DNA of 64,000 nucleotides from the NCBI GenBank assembly GCA_965277625.1, contig OZ255827.1, forward strand, positions 1,984,001-2,048,000, in the 5' to 3' direction. This DNA comes from G965195345 sp965277625 (GTDB lineage: Bacteria; Pseudomonadota; Gammaproteobacteria; CAKMZV01). Below the pieces are notes generated by a model. The model worked only from the letters and a program-made list of their open reading frames with translations, searched no databases and was not told the DNA's origin. The first letter of the stretch is position 1. Each line of letters starts with the position of its first letter. The translations under genes and the position numbers were made by a program. Positions 35,829 to 47,671 of this stretch are shown one piece after another.

Positions 35829-35999
35829 TTGGGATTCTGGATAGGATTATTTTTCGTGATAGCTATTTTGGGGGCTTTAGCGGGTGGAAAATCTTTTGGT
35901 GAAACTCTGTCCAAAGGAATTGGTTGCTTAGTCTGCTCAATTGGAATCGCAATCGTGATATTTTTTATTTTGGTTTTAGTTTTAAAATACGGGAATTGA
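35829..35999 (+). CDS. Small membrane protein (56 aa, TTG start)
   Basis: A strong AGGAGG (35819-35824) precedes a TTG opening a 56-codon frame. The product has two hydrophobic segments (about 3-20, FWIGLFFVIAILGALAGG, and 31-53) joined by SFGETLSKG, and ends KYGN. The stop adjoins the truncated DUF559 copy at 36000, so its 3' end may have been altered by that insertion. Family not recognised. Confidence 0.5.
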   Translation: MGFWIGLFFVIAILGALAGGKSFGETLSKGIGCLVCSIGIAIVIFFILVLVLKYGN

Positions 36000-36222
36000 G
36001 TCGATATTGATCGTCAAAAGATCATCGGTGATTATATTGTTGATTTTTACTGCCCTGAAAAATCCCTTGTTAATGAGGTTGATGGGGACTCTCATAATGT
36101 GAAACAGGATGAAGATGTTAGAAGAGATGCTTTTATGAATAGCTTGGGGTTGAAGGTTATTCGTCTTCTGGCTAAAGATGTTTTTCAGAATATGGAGGGT
36201 GTCATAAAAGCACCTAAGAGAC
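36000..36222 (+). pseudogene. 5'-truncated, frameshifted DUF559 endonuclease gene
   Basis: It aligns with codons of about 46 to 118 of the intact copies at 41346 and 47275, from the FDRQKIIGDYIVDFYCPEK region to NMEGVIK. The first 45 codons are missing. A one-base insertion just before the right end (AAAAGCACC versus AAAGTACC) breaks the frame, and the active-site strand reads VNEVDGD instead of VIEVDGD. It is followed by right-type repeats. Confidence 0.85.
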
Positions 36223-36335
36223 CACCCCGCCCTAACGGCACCCCTCCAGAGGAGGGGAATGAAGAGCCCTGACGGGTACCCCTCCGAGGGAGAGGAATGA
36301 AAAGCCCTAACGGGCGCCTCTCCATAGAGTGGAAT
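36218..36335 (+). repeat. Right-type repeat units after truncated cassette
   Basis: Three right-type units (ACCACCCCGCCCTAACGG...CCCCTCCAGAGGAGGGGAAT and decayed relatives), about 35-40 bp each. Hairpin 2 here is GCCC-TAAC-GGGC rather than CAGGC-GAA-GCCTG. The last unit is degraded (CTCTCCATAGAGTGG). Confidence 0.75.
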
Positions 36336-36355
36336 TAGAGGGAAGGAATGACGTA

Positions 36356-36387
36356 GGAGACAGTCGTGGGTTTTACAATGAGCATTT
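36356..36387. repeat. 32-bp dispersed repeat, copy 2
   Basis: Same 32 bp as 30991-31022 with one substitution (ACAATGAGC versus ACATTGAGC), again just right of right-type cassette ends and upstream of a transported gene module. Confidence 0.75.
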
Positions 36388-36559
36388 GACACAATCACCC
36401 CACTGCGTATAATGGTGCATTGCTAGCATACAAAAGCACGGTGTTTAAGCACTTCGTACGTGAATGTGGTTTGTATGTTTGTAATCGGGTAATGGGGTTT
36501 TATCGTTCGTGTTTTAACCTTTTTGCTTGATTTTGTATTAATCATTTTTGGAGTACTTT

Positions 36560-37510
36560 ATGAATATCAAACGATCTCTAGCCCTATTTTTGGTGCTGTT
36601 TTCATTCCCATTTGTGGCATTTAGCCATGACTTTCCTGAAAAATCAGTCAATTATGTGATCCCATTTGGTCCAGGTGGTGAGTCCGATATTACGGCACGT
36701 CATCAGCAGTCCTTTTTTAAGGATAAATTTGGTGAGGATTTAGTCATCTCATATAAGCCAGGCGGTGGCGGTGCGCTGGGTTGGGCACAATTGAATAAGA
36801 TGAAGGGTGATGGCTACAATATTATGGGTATTAATTTGCCCCATATTATTATCAAACCGAGACAAAAGGATGTGGGTTTTAAGACTGAAGACATCGTAGG
36901 CGTTTATATGTTTCACTACACACCCGATGCCCTTGTTGTGAAAAAAGACAGCCCGTTTAAAACCTTGCAAGATTTAATTGATTACGCTAAAAAGAATCCA
37001 GGAAAATTAACGCTTTCTGGTTCAGGTAAAGGAACTGCTAACCATTTGGCACAAGTTCGCTTTGATGAAATGGCTGGTATTAAATCAACCTATGTTTCTT
37101 TTAAAGGCACTGGCAAAGCGGTCACTGCTTTATTAGGCGGACAGGTGAAATCTGAATGGGGTTATACCTCTGTAGGTGCGAAACACGCTGACAAGGTGAG
37201 GTTACTGGCCGTAGCTATGGATGAAAGACATCCAAAGTTTCCAGATGTCCCTACTTTTAAAGAGTTAGGATTTAATTTAGTCTCTGGTGCTTACCGTGGC
37301 ATAGCCGTTCCTAAATCAACGCCTGAAAAAATTCGCCAGCAAATGTCCAATGCCATCGCTGCCATCAACGCTGATCCTGAGTTCAGAAAAAGAATGGAGA
37401 ATGATGGGATGGCGTTACTGGATGTGGATTACAAAAAGTATGATGCGTTCATCAAAGAAATTTCTGACATTTACGTGAAAGCAGCGAAACAGTCCGGCGT
37501 TTTAAAATAA
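36560..37510 (+). CDS. tctC: TTT-family substrate-binding protein (TctC/Bug)
   Basis: 316 aa from ATG 36560 (a TTG four codons upstream is in frame, but TTGGAG serves as the ribosome-binding site). A signal peptide (1 to about 22, LFLVLFSFPFVAFS) is followed by the Bug fold: VNYVIPFGPGGESDITAR, SYKPGGGGALGWAQL, and the lid region TLSGSGKGTANHLAQVRF. Periplasmic receptor of a tripartite tricarboxylate transporter, with tctA and tctB two genes downstream. The ligand cannot be read from sequence, but the intervening dehydrogenase suggests a 2-hydroxyacid. Confidence 0.9.
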   Translation: MNIKRSLALFLVLFSFPFVAFSHDFPEKSVNYVIPFGPGGESDITARHQQSFFKDKFGEDLVISYKPGGGGALGWAQLNKMKGDGYNIMGINLPHIIIKPRQKDVGFKTEDIVGVYMFHYTPDALVVKKDSPFKTLQDLIDYAKKNPGKLTLSGSGKGTANHLAQVRFDEMAGIKSTYVSFKGTGKAVTALLGGQVKSEWGYTSVGAKHADKVRLLAVAMDERHPKFPDVPTFKELGFNLVSGAYRGIAVPKSTPEKIRQQMSNAIAAINADPEFRKRMENDGMALLDVDYKKYDAFIKEISDIYVKAAKQSGVLK

Positions 37511-37511
37511 C

Positions 37512-38444
37512 ATGCAGCGTATTGTTATCGCTGAATTTATGGATCAATCAGCGGTATCAAACTTAGCACTAGGCTTTGATGTTGATTATTTGCCCGAGAG
37601 CGATGGTTCGCTTGCTGACCTAATACCGGATGCTCAGGCGCTCATAGTTCGCAACAAAACACAAGTTAATGAGGCGTTGCTAAACGCAGCGCCTCAATTA
37701 CAAGTGGTTGGCCGTTTGGGCGTTGGTCTGGATAATATCGATTTAGAGGCTTGTTCTCAAAGGAATATTCGCGTTTTTCCCGCTACTGGGGCAAACGATA
37801 ATGCAGTCGCTGAATATGTCATTACGTCTGCTATGATGCTGCTTCGCAATGCGTATCACGCAAATCGAGACGTTATCAACGGCAGTTGGCCGAGACAAGA
37901 TTGCATGGGCTACGAGGTCGCCAATAAAACAATAGGCTTGGTTGGTTTTGGTGCCATTGCGCAAAAGACTGCGAACAAAGCGCAAGCCTTAGACATGCAG
38001 GTTATGGCTTATGACCCCTACATTGCTCCGAATGATCAAGTATGGCATGGGATCACGCATAAAGACAATCTATCTGAGCTATTATCCGAGGCTGATATTG
38101 TTAGTTTACATACACCGCTGACCCCTGCTACTAAAAATTTAATCGATGCCGAAGCCATTGCCCAAATGAAAGATAACGCAGTATTGATCAATTCAGCACG
38201 CGGTGGCATAGTTGATGAACAGGCACTGATAAGCGCGATGAAAAATAGAAAGCTACTTGGCGCCGCCATCGACACCTTTACAAACGAGCCATTAGATAAC
38301 GATGCTGGCAAATGCTTTGCAAATATTCCAAATTTGATATTAACCCCACATATTGCTGGGGTTACGCAAGAATCCAATGTCCGTGTCAGTCACCTCATAG
38401 CTCAAGAAGTTGCTGAATTATTAACAAAGAATAAATTGAATTAA
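37512..38444 (+). CDS. D-2-hydroxyacid-type dehydrogenase, NAD-dependent
   Basis: 310 aa, 2-hydroxyacid dehydrogenase family (SerA/sulfolactate dehydrogenase group). The Rossmann motif is GLVGFGAIA (about 138-146). Catalytic residues are Arg in NSARGGIVDE, Glu in TFTNEP and His in LTPHIAG. The N-terminus (IVIAEFMDQSAV) resembles SlcC, the (S)-sulfolactate dehydrogenase of Chromohalobacter, which is also linked to a TTT transporter. It begins 1 bp after tctC and is embedded in the transporter operon, so it probably acts on the imported compound. The precise substrate is inferred. Confidence 0.85.
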   Translation: MQRIVIAEFMDQSAVSNLALGFDVDYLPESDGSLADLIPDAQALIVRNKTQVNEALLNAAPQLQVVGRLGVGLDNIDLEACSQRNIRVFPATGANDNAVAEYVITSAMMLLRNAYHANRDVINGSWPRQDCMGYEVANKTIGLVGFGAIAQKTANKAQALDMQVMAYDPYIAPNDQVWHGITHKDNLSELLSEADIVSLHTPLTPATKNLIDAEAIAQMKDNAVLINSARGGIVDEQALISAMKNRKLLGAAIDTFTNEPLDNDAGKCFANIPNLILTPHIAGVTQESNVRVSHLIAQEVAELLTKNKLN

Positions 38445-38506
38445 CACGAATACAAACTCATGATTGGCTATTGGCAAACAATCCCTAAATACATAAATGT
38501 CGTTAA

Positions 38507-40003
38507 ATGATTGACTTTTTCTTACAAGCGTTCACACCCGCCAATCTTTTATTTGCCTTGTTAGGCGTTATTGCTGGCACCATAATTGGTTCTTTACCTG
38601 GCTTAACGGCAACAATGGCCGTCGCAATCTTGGTGCCGATAACATTTTCTTTACCCCCAGAAAGCGCGCTCATCTTAATGGGTGCCATTTACACAGGTGC
38701 GATCTATGGTGGAGCGTATTCCGCGATCTTACTCAACACACCAGGCACACCCTCCGCTATTGCGACGACCTTTGATGGCTATCCTTTGGCTAAAAAAGGG
38801 CACGGTGACTTAGCGATTACCTTGGCGTGTATTTCATCTGTGGTCGGTGGATTGGTTGGGGCTATTTTCCTCTTGGTGTTCGCGCCTCCGTTGGCTGATG
38901 TTGCCCTATCATTTGGGCCTGTGGAATATTTTTGGCTATCTATGTTTGGGCTAACGCTTATTTCCGCCCTCTCCGAAGGGAACTTATTCAAAGGGCTCAT
39001 CGGTGCTTGTTTGGGGTTATTGCTTTCAATGATTGGCATCGCTGAAATTAGCGCAGACGTCCGCTTTACTTTTGGCACGGAAACCCTTTTAGGCGGGATC
39101 GAAATCGTATCGGCTCTTATCGGTTTATACTGCATCCCCGTACTAATCGACCTCATTGCGACTTCAGACAAACATTTAGAAGTGAATCAACAAATCAAAG
39201 GCTTTCGTTTTATTGAATCTTTGAGCATTGCATTTAAAAATAAAATAAATTTGATTCGAAGCTCCGTGATTGGTACTCTGGTGGGCATATTGCCCGGTGC
39301 TGGTGGCTCAATCGCTGGGCTCGTTTCGTACGCCGAAGCACGAAGAAGCTCCAAAAATAAAGAGAACTTTGGCAAAGGTGAGCCCGAAGGCGTTATCGCC
39401 ACAGAATCAGCAAATAATGCCACAGTCGGTGGTGGATTTATACCCACATTGGTTCTCGGTATTCCTGGCACACCACCCGATGCCGTGATTCTCGGCGCAT
39501 TATTAGTGCAGGGAGTGCGTACTGGTCCTAATCTATTTACCAATGAAGGCTCGATAATTTACACCTTTATTTTTGGACTGTTTTTGGCGACCATTCTCAT
39601 GTTACCAGTGGGTTTGGTCATTGGACGCTACGCCTATAAAACCATTATCACTGTGCCCAAAGCACTTCTCATCCCGACGGTGGCCTTTTTAACCATCATT
39701 GGGACGTATGCCATACGCAATAACATTTCTGATGTCATTATCATGATTGTTTTGGGCGGCGTAGCTTGGCTACTCAAACGAGCGGGTTTTTCGCCATCAC
39801 CAATCGTTCTCGGTCTCATTCTCGGAAGAATAGCTGAACAGGGGTTTATACAAGCATGGACTATCGGCAATGCGGTTCAAGATTTAACGGGCATGTTTTT
39901 TGCTCGACCCATCAGTATCGTCATTATCTTCGCCATCGTACTGACCTTATTTACCCCACTATTCCGAAAAATGTGGGTTCGCCTAAAAGCAAGAAAAGCA
40001 TGA
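38507..40003 (+). CDS. tctA: TTT transporter large membrane subunit
   Basis: 498 aa, about 12 hydrophobic segments. Conserved motifs of the family are GTIIGSLPGLTATMAVAIL near residue 25 and, in the internal repeat near 260, GTLVGILPGAGGSIAGLVSY, plus LGIPGTPPDAVILGALLVQG. It is the main channel of the tripartite tricarboxylate transporter, energised by the ion gradient. Its stop overlaps tctB. Confidence 0.95.
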   Translation: MIDFFLQAFTPANLLFALLGVIAGTIIGSLPGLTATMAVAILVPITFSLPPESALILMGAIYTGAIYGGAYSAILLNTPGTPSAIATTFDGYPLAKKGHGDLAITLACISSVVGGLVGAIFLLVFAPPLADVALSFGPVEYFWLSMFGLTLISALSEGNLFKGLIGACLGLLLSMIGIAEISADVRFTFGTETLLGGIEIVSALIGLYCIPVLIDLIATSDKHLEVNQQIKGFRFIESLSIAFKNKINLIRSSVIGTLVGILPGAGGSIAGLVSYAEARRSSKNKENFGKGEPEGVIATESANNATVGGGFIPTLVLGIPGTPPDAVILGALLVQGVRTGPNLFTNEGSIIYTFIFGLFLATILMLPVGLVIGRYAYKTIITVPKALLIPTVAFLTIIGTYAIRNNISDVIIMIVLGGVAWLLKRAGFSPSPIVLGLILGRIAEQGFIQAWTIGNAVQDLTGMFFARPISIVIIFAIVLTLFTPLFRKMWVRLKARKA

Positions 40004-40473
40004 ACACTCAAAGAGATAAATTAGGCATCATCGTAGCACTCATTCTCACGCTGGTCAGTGTTCTGTCGTACATTGACACCTTGGACATGGTAGATTCGGA
40101 CTCCTACGTTTTTCCGCGTGCCATAGCCATCACCATGTTTTTACTTTGTGTGCTGTTTATCCTTATGCAGTTTATTAAACCGAGTACTACTGAGGATATG
40201 GAAAGCACCAATGTGAACGGTTCGACACCAAGGCGAATGAGTTTATTTATCGTGATGCTTTGCACCACACTATTGATGTCATTTATTGGTTTTGTGTTCG
40301 CAGGATTGATCACATTCGGCTTACTCATGCTGCTGTCCATGTATGATGAATGGACTTTTCGCAGAAAGATCATCTACTCTCTCTCTGGAATAGTGATCGT
40401 CACCGCATTTTATCTACTGTTTGCCCAGGTGCTACAAGTGCCTTTGCCCAGTGGTGATTTGTTCAGTTCTTAA
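40000..40473 (+). CDS. tctB: TTT transporter small membrane subunit
   Basis: 157 aa from the ATG that overlaps the tctA stop (ATGA). Four hydrophobic segments (about 8-28, 40-60, 82-115 and 122-145). Poorly conserved family, identified mainly by size, topology and position directly after tctA. Repeat array C starts 20 bp after its stop; no terminator is visible between. Confidence 0.9.
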   Translation: MNTQRDKLGIIVALILTLVSVLSYIDTLDMVDSDSYVFPRAIAITMFLLCVLFILMQFIKPSTTEDMESTNVNGSTPRRMSLFIVMLCTTLLMSFIGFVFAGLITFGLLMLLSMYDEWTFRRKIIYSLSGIVIVTAFYLLFAQVLQVPLPSGDLFSS

Positions 40474-40495
40474 TCTCATTTTTCTCTAATGGGCT

Positions 40496-41277
40496 AAATT
40501 CCCCTCCTTCGGAGGGGTGGCAGGCGAAGCCTGACGGGGTGGTTTCTTCTTTCTAAGGGAATGAAAGGCTAAATTCCCCTCTTCGGAGGGGTGGCAGGCG
40601 AAGCCTGACGGGGTGGTTTCTTCAATCTAAGGGAATGAAAGGCTAAATTCCCCTCTTCGGAGGGGTGGCAGGCGAAGCCTGACGGGGTGGTTTCTTCAAT
40701 CTAAGGGGATGAAAAGCTAAATTCCCCTCTTCGGAGGGGTGGCAGGCGAAGCCTGACGGGGTGGTTTCTTCAATCTAAGGGAATGAAAGGCTAAATTCCC
40801 CTCTTCGGAGGGGTGGCAGGCGAAGCCTGACGGGGTGGTTTCTTCTTTCTAAGGGAATGAAAGGCTAAATTCCCCTCTTTGGAGGGGTGGCAGGCGAAGC
40901 CTGACGGGGTGGTTTCTTCAATCTAAGGGAATGAAAGGCTAAATTCCCCTCTGCGGAGGGGTGGCAGGCGAAGCCTGACGGGGTGGTTCTTCTTTTTATG
41001 GGAAGAGCCCTAACGAAGTCGAGGAGTGAGGGATTAAAAGTCTCACTGGGTTGTTCTTCTTTCTATGGGATGGTCTATGTTTTAATGGATTATCACTTTC
41101 ACGGGAATGATGGGCTAAATTCCCTTCCAAGGGAGGGAATATAGTCCGTCTTTCAGCGAACAATCTCGTCATTCCCGCGAAAACGGAAGACCACCCCGCC
41201 CTAACGGGCACCCCTCCGAAGGAGGGGAATGAAGAACCCTAACGGGCACCCCTCCGAGGGAGGGGAATGAAAGGCTA
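40496..41277 (+). repeat. Palindromic repeat array C (7 tandem left units plus mixed units)
   Basis: Seven regular left-type units of about 76 bp (40496 to about 41000), nearly identical in hairpin 2 and linker and varying in the hairpin 1 loop (TTCG, TTTG, TGCG). They are followed by a block containing a CGTCATTCCCGCGAAAACGG palindrome, a TCTATGTTTTAATGGAT segment, and two right-type units in tandem. The array ends at the left end of an intact DUF559 cassette. Confidence 0.9.
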
Positions 41278-41742
41278 AATTCCCCTCTTCGGAGGGGTGG
41301 CAGGCGAAGCCTGACGGGGTGGTTTCTTCTATTTAAGTGTGATCTATGAGAATAACAAAAAATTATAAACAATTACCTTACAACTCAGCTTTGAAAGATA
41401 AAGCCAGAGCACTGCGCAAAGCAGGCATACTCCATGAGGTCTTGCTCTGGAATGAACTGAAATCAAAAAAACTGAATAGGCTTGATTTTGATCGCCAAAA
41501 GATCATCGGTGATTATATTGTTGATTTCTACTGCCCTGAAAAATCCCTTGTTATTGAGGTTGACGGGGACTCTCATAATGTGAAACAAGATGAAGATGTT
41601 AGAAGAGATGCTTTTTTGAATAGCTTGGGTTTAATGGTTATTCGTCTTCTGGCTAAAGATGTTTTTCAGAATATGGAGGGTGTCATAAAGTACCTAAGAG
41701 ACCACCCCGCCCTAATGGGCACCCCTCCGAGGGAGGGGAATT
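41278..41742 (+). mobile_element. DUF559 cassette, copy 1 (465 bp, terminal inverted repeats)
   Basis: The left end AATTCCCCTC-TTCG-GAGGGG...CGGGGTGGT and the right end ACCACCCCG...CCCCTCC-GAG-GGAGGGGAATT are imperfect inverted repeats of about 45 bp. They agree in hairpin 1 and the GGGGTGGT block and differ in hairpin 2. The only gene inside is the endonuclease. Exactly the same length as copy 2 at 47207-47671. Confidence 0.75.
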
Positions 41743-41744
41743 AG
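41346..41744 (+). CDS. DUF559 endonuclease-domain protein, copy 1
   Basis: 132 aa. A Vsr-like PD-(D/E)xK fold is indicated: ALRKAGILHEVLLWNELK (Glu31), FDRQKIIGDYIVDFYC (Asp60), then LVIEVDGDSHN (Glu71, Asp73, His77), and the C-terminal family pattern RRDAFLNSLGLMVIRLLAKDVFQNMEGV split across about 86-113. The last 15 residues (RDHPALMGTPPREGN) are encoded by the right terminal repeat. The biochemical role of DUF559 is not established; by fold it should cut or nick DNA. The start has only a weak ribosome-binding site. Confidence 0.85.
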   Translation: MRITKNYKQLPYNSALKDKARALRKAGILHEVLLWNELKSKKLNRLDFDRQKIIGDYIVDFYCPEKSLVIEVDGDSHNVKQDEDVRRDAFLNSLGLMVIRLLAKDVFQNMEGVIKYLRDHPALMGTPPREGN

Positions 41745-41975
41745 CCCGCGTCAACCCTGCCACATCGTCATTTCCGCGAAAGCGGGAGACCACCCCGCCC
41801 TAACGGGCACCTCTCCAAGGGAGGGGAATGAAAAGCCCTAGCGGGGATGAAGAGCTCAATTCCCCTCTGCGGAGGGGTGGCAGGCGAAGCCTGACGGGGT
41901 GGTTTCTTCTATTTAAGGATGGTCTAAGTTTAATGGATAACTGCTTTCACGGGAATGAAAGGCTAAATTCCCCAA
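41743..41975 (+). repeat. Mixed repeat units right of cassette copy 1
   Basis: After the right end come AGCCCGCGTCAACCCTGCCA, the palindrome CATTTCCGCGAAAGCGGGAG, a right-type unit, a left-type unit ending TTCTATTTAAGGATGGTCT, and a TTTAATGGATAACTGCTTTC segment. The repeats stop about 50 bp before the stop codon of the glycosyltransferase gene. Confidence 0.8.
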
Positions 41976-42021
41976 CAATGGCAATGACATTGATTTTATG
42001 GGCTGATCTTCTCTTGGGTCA

Positions 42022-44452
<2,431 letters not shown>

Positions 44453-44460
<8 letters not shown>

Positions 44461-46306
44461 CTTGCTTATCTTTTTCTAAAACAAAGATCATAAAATCAGA
44501 ATTAACAATCCCGTTTGTGTTTTTATCATCATTAGTTTGTACAATTTTATTTATATTGAGGCCGCATTCTTTAAATAAATTTTCATAAACCGATAATGGG
44601 CGATGGATATCCAACCTTTCTCTACCTGATGAATAGATCTTTTTGCTAAATTTAGTTTCATTTAGATACTCAAAATTATCAGGTAATAGGCGTTTTTGCA
44701 TCGTTGAGCAAGTTTGGTATGTATAAAGTGGATTACAAATAACGATCACTGCATATTTGTTTGTAAGAGTCGTAATATCATGCATAATTTTATTGATTAT
44801 ATTTAATCGTTGTTGCGCTCCTTCAGCCAAATGATGGCATAAAACTAATGAGCATAAAACACAATCAAAGTTTGTTTTATTTGCCAACAATTCTTCTAAT
44901 TTGGAACCATCCAGTACATTAATATTTTGATAGTATTTTTCTTTGTAATTCTCAATGACTTGTTCATCAGGTTCATAAGCCGTAACCGAAATATTTATAC
45001 TATGCAATAGTTTTGACATATCACCGTATCCTGACCCATAATCAAAAACGCTATCTATATTAAGGTTTCTAAAAATATTTTTGATGATAGGGTTTAGGAT
45101 GTCTTTTTTATCAACGGTTATAACTTCCTTGTAAAAAGCGTCGAACGCTTGTGTCAAATCACCTTCAAAAAATTCAGTCATTAACGAAAAATCTGCCTTT
45201 TCTTTAACACGCGATAAGTACGTTTTAAAATCTTGTGGATTTGATAATTTACCTTGTAATTTATAAGTGACAAATGCTCTACGACACATACTTGCAAATA
45301 GATATTCAGAGGCTGGTAAGAAACTTTTCCCTAAGTCAATAACATATAAATCCCCTTTTTCTGTCACTCTTAAGTTTTGGGGTTTAAAGTCAGCTAGAGT
45401 CCAGTTGATTTTGCGAAACTGCTTCAATAGCTCAATAAATTTATCAATATGAATTTCAGTCTTTGCTGCAAAAGCATAGGTTTTTTCATATTTATATTTG
45501 ATGAAAATTTGATTGTCAAAAAACGACACATCAAACCGTGGAAAAGCATTGAAGCCATTTTCTTTTTTCAAAGATTCTGAAAGCGATAAAAGCGTCCAAT
45601 ACGTTTCTAATGGTTGGTGTGCCCTATCAATTAATTTATAAACATTGTTTTTATCAGTAAAAACAAAACCCTCACTTCCTTTTCCTAAAAAATCAAGCTC
45701 GGTTTTTGTTTCAAAATAGCTTGTTATTATTTGTTCTGCTTTATCTTGCTTTATTCTTGGTTGACTGACGCCAGTGAATTTTCGTATTTGATAATACGAA
45801 ATTTTACTGTTTAAAACGTTTATTGCTTCTCGTGCATTTTTTGCACAATAGATAACATCGTCTCTTCTTTCATCAAGTGCTTTACCGCAAAGGTTTTCAC
45901 TCCAACCGCCCACTTGCAAACCAACGATCAGTTTATTCATTTGCCAAGAGGCAGAAATTTCATTTAAAGTGCCTGAACCACCTCCTACAGCAACGACAGC
46001 ATTGGCCATACTAATGAGCATTAGATTTCTACCCAATCCCAATCCTGTGGGAATCGCAATGTCAATATATTTGTTTGCATCGCCAGAATCGTAGTTTGGT
46101 AAAACGCCGATGATTGAATTTTCTGCGTAATTATTAGATGTTTTTGCACCTTTGGACGCATACTCCATGACCCCGCCCAAGCCACCCGTTGCCAAAACAA
46201 AACCATTGTCGATTATTAACTTACCTAATTCAAAAGACACTTTTTGCTTTTCAATATCATTTTCAATATTTGCATTTCCGATAACGGCTATTATTAATTT
46301 TGTCAT
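44453..46306 (-). CDS. SLOG (TIGR00725-like)-protein kinase-methyltransferase fusion
   Basis: 617 aa with three domains. (i) Residues 1 to about 165: a SLOG/LOG Rossmann fold of the TIGR00725 type, with TGGLGGVMEYASKGA (40-54) and VAVGGGSGTLNE (105-116), which binds nucleotide-type ligands. (ii) About 203-390: a protein-kinase-like domain with a glycine loop GKGSEGFV (208-215), Lys in VYKLID (224), catalytic loop LADFKPQN (304-311) and a DFG-like IDLGKS (323-328). (iii) About 400-617: a class I SAM methyltransferase with FDYGSGYGDM (421-430) and acidic YEPD (444-447). It is the first gene of a two-gene operon with the glycosyltransferase. I know of no named system with this architecture. Confidence 0.75.
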
Positions 46307-46534
46307 TTCGTATCAATTCCTTAAAATGAGTCAGAACGTAACATGTCATTTTGCGGCAGCAAACGAACGCAAACTAAGCAAAATTCAGCTGAAAGTCATT
46401 GTAATGCGACTGCAACAAATCCATATTGTAAATGTTTTTACTCTTCACTGATTGAACTGCTTTTTTGTTCCAAAGAATGCCTATGCCTATCACTTTGGGT
46501 TGCACCGTATCACTAAGTGCTTTGAAGACTTATG

Positions 46535-46601
46535 TTTGAAGGTTATTCGTCTTTTGGCTAAAGATGTTTTTCAGAATATGGAGGGTGTCATAAAGTACCT
46601 A
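46535..46601 (+). pseudogene. 3' fragment of a DUF559 endonuclease gene
   Basis: 67 bp matching the last coding part of the intact copies (KVIRLLAKDVFQNMEGVIKY), followed directly by a right-type end. The first four fifths of the gene are missing. The breakpoint lies in unique sequence upstream of the SLOG fusion gene. Confidence 0.85.
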
Positions 46602-47206
46602 AGAGACCACCCCGCCCTAAGGGGCACCCCTCCAAAGGAGGGGAATGAAAAGCTAAATTCCCCTCCTTCGGAGGCGTGGCAGGCGAAGCCTGACGGGGTG
46701 GTTCTTCTTTCTAAGGGATAGTCTATGTTTTAATGGATAACCGCTTTCAAGGGAATGAAGGGCTAAATTCCCCTCTTCGGAGGGGTGGCAGGCGAGGCCT
46801 GACGGGGTGGTTTCTTCTATATAAGGGAAGAGCCCTGATGGGGGGCGGAGGAGTGGGGGATAAAAGTCTTACGGCGTGGTTCTTCTTTCTAGGAGCGGTC
46901 TATGTTTTAATGGATTACCGCTTTCACGGGAATGAAAGGCTAAATTCCCTTCCAATGGGGGGAATATAGTCCGTCTTTCAGCGAACAATCTCGTCATTCC
47001 CGTGAAAACGAAAGACCACCCCGCCCTAACGGGCACCCCTCCGAAGGAGGGGAATGAAGAGTCTGACGGGGTGGTTTCTTCTATTTAAGGGAAGAGCCCT
47101 GACGGGACTGAGGAGTGGGGGATTAAAAGTCTCACTGGGTGGTTCTTCTTTCAAAAGGATGGTCTATGTTTTAATGGATAACCGCTTTCAAGGGAATGAA
47201 AGGCTA
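46602..47206 (+). repeat. Palindromic repeat array D1, mixed left and right units
   Basis: It starts with a right end belonging to the truncated cassette, then alternates left-type units (ending TTCTATTTAAGGG or TTCTTTCTAAGGG) with TCTATGTTTTAATGGATAAC segments, a CGTCATTCCCGTGAAAACG palindrome, and right-type units. Spacing is irregular, unlike arrays A to C. It leads into intact cassette copy 2. Confidence 0.85.
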
Positions 47207-47671
47207 AATTCCCCTCTTCGGAGGGGTGGCAGGCGAAGCCTGACGGGGTGGTTTCTTCTATTTAAGGGTGATCTATGAGAACGACAAAGAATTATAAACA
47301 ATTACCTTACAACTCAGCTTTGAAAGATAAAGCCAGAGCACTGCGCAAAGCAGGAATCCTCCATGAGGTCTTGCTGTGGAATGAGCTGAAATCCAAAAAA
47401 CTGAATGGGCTTGATTTCGATCGCCAAAAGATCATCGGTGATTATATTGTTGATTTCTACTGCCCTGAAAAATCCCTTGTTATTGAGGTTGACGGGGACT
47501 CTCATAATGTTAAACAGGATGAAGATGTTAGAAGAGATGCTTTTTTGAATAGCTTGGGTTTAAAGGTTATTCGTCTTTTGGCTAAAGATGTTTTTCAGAA
47601 TATGGAGGGTGTCATAAAGTACCTAAGAGACCACCCCGCCCTAACGGGCACCCCTCCGAAGGAGGGGAATT
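47207..47671 (+). mobile_element. DUF559 cassette, copy 2 (465 bp, terminal inverted repeats)
   Basis: Same structure and identical length as copy 1: left end with a CCCCTC-TTCG-GAGGGG hairpin, the endonuclease gene, right end with CCCCTCC-GAA-GGAGGGG. The few base differences between the copies indicate recent duplication. No clear target duplication can be named because both flanks are repeats themselves. Confidence 0.75.

Noticed and set aside
35551..35844. 97-codon plus-strand frame upstream of the small membrane protein
   Set aside because: No ribosome-binding site, no recognisable domain, and it overlaps the better-supported TTG frame.
46452..47278. Several plus-strand frames of 70-90 codons containing PPSEGWQAKPDG-like or GWFLLFKG-like peptides
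   Set aside because: These peptides are translations of the palindromic repeats and recur wherever the repeats do.
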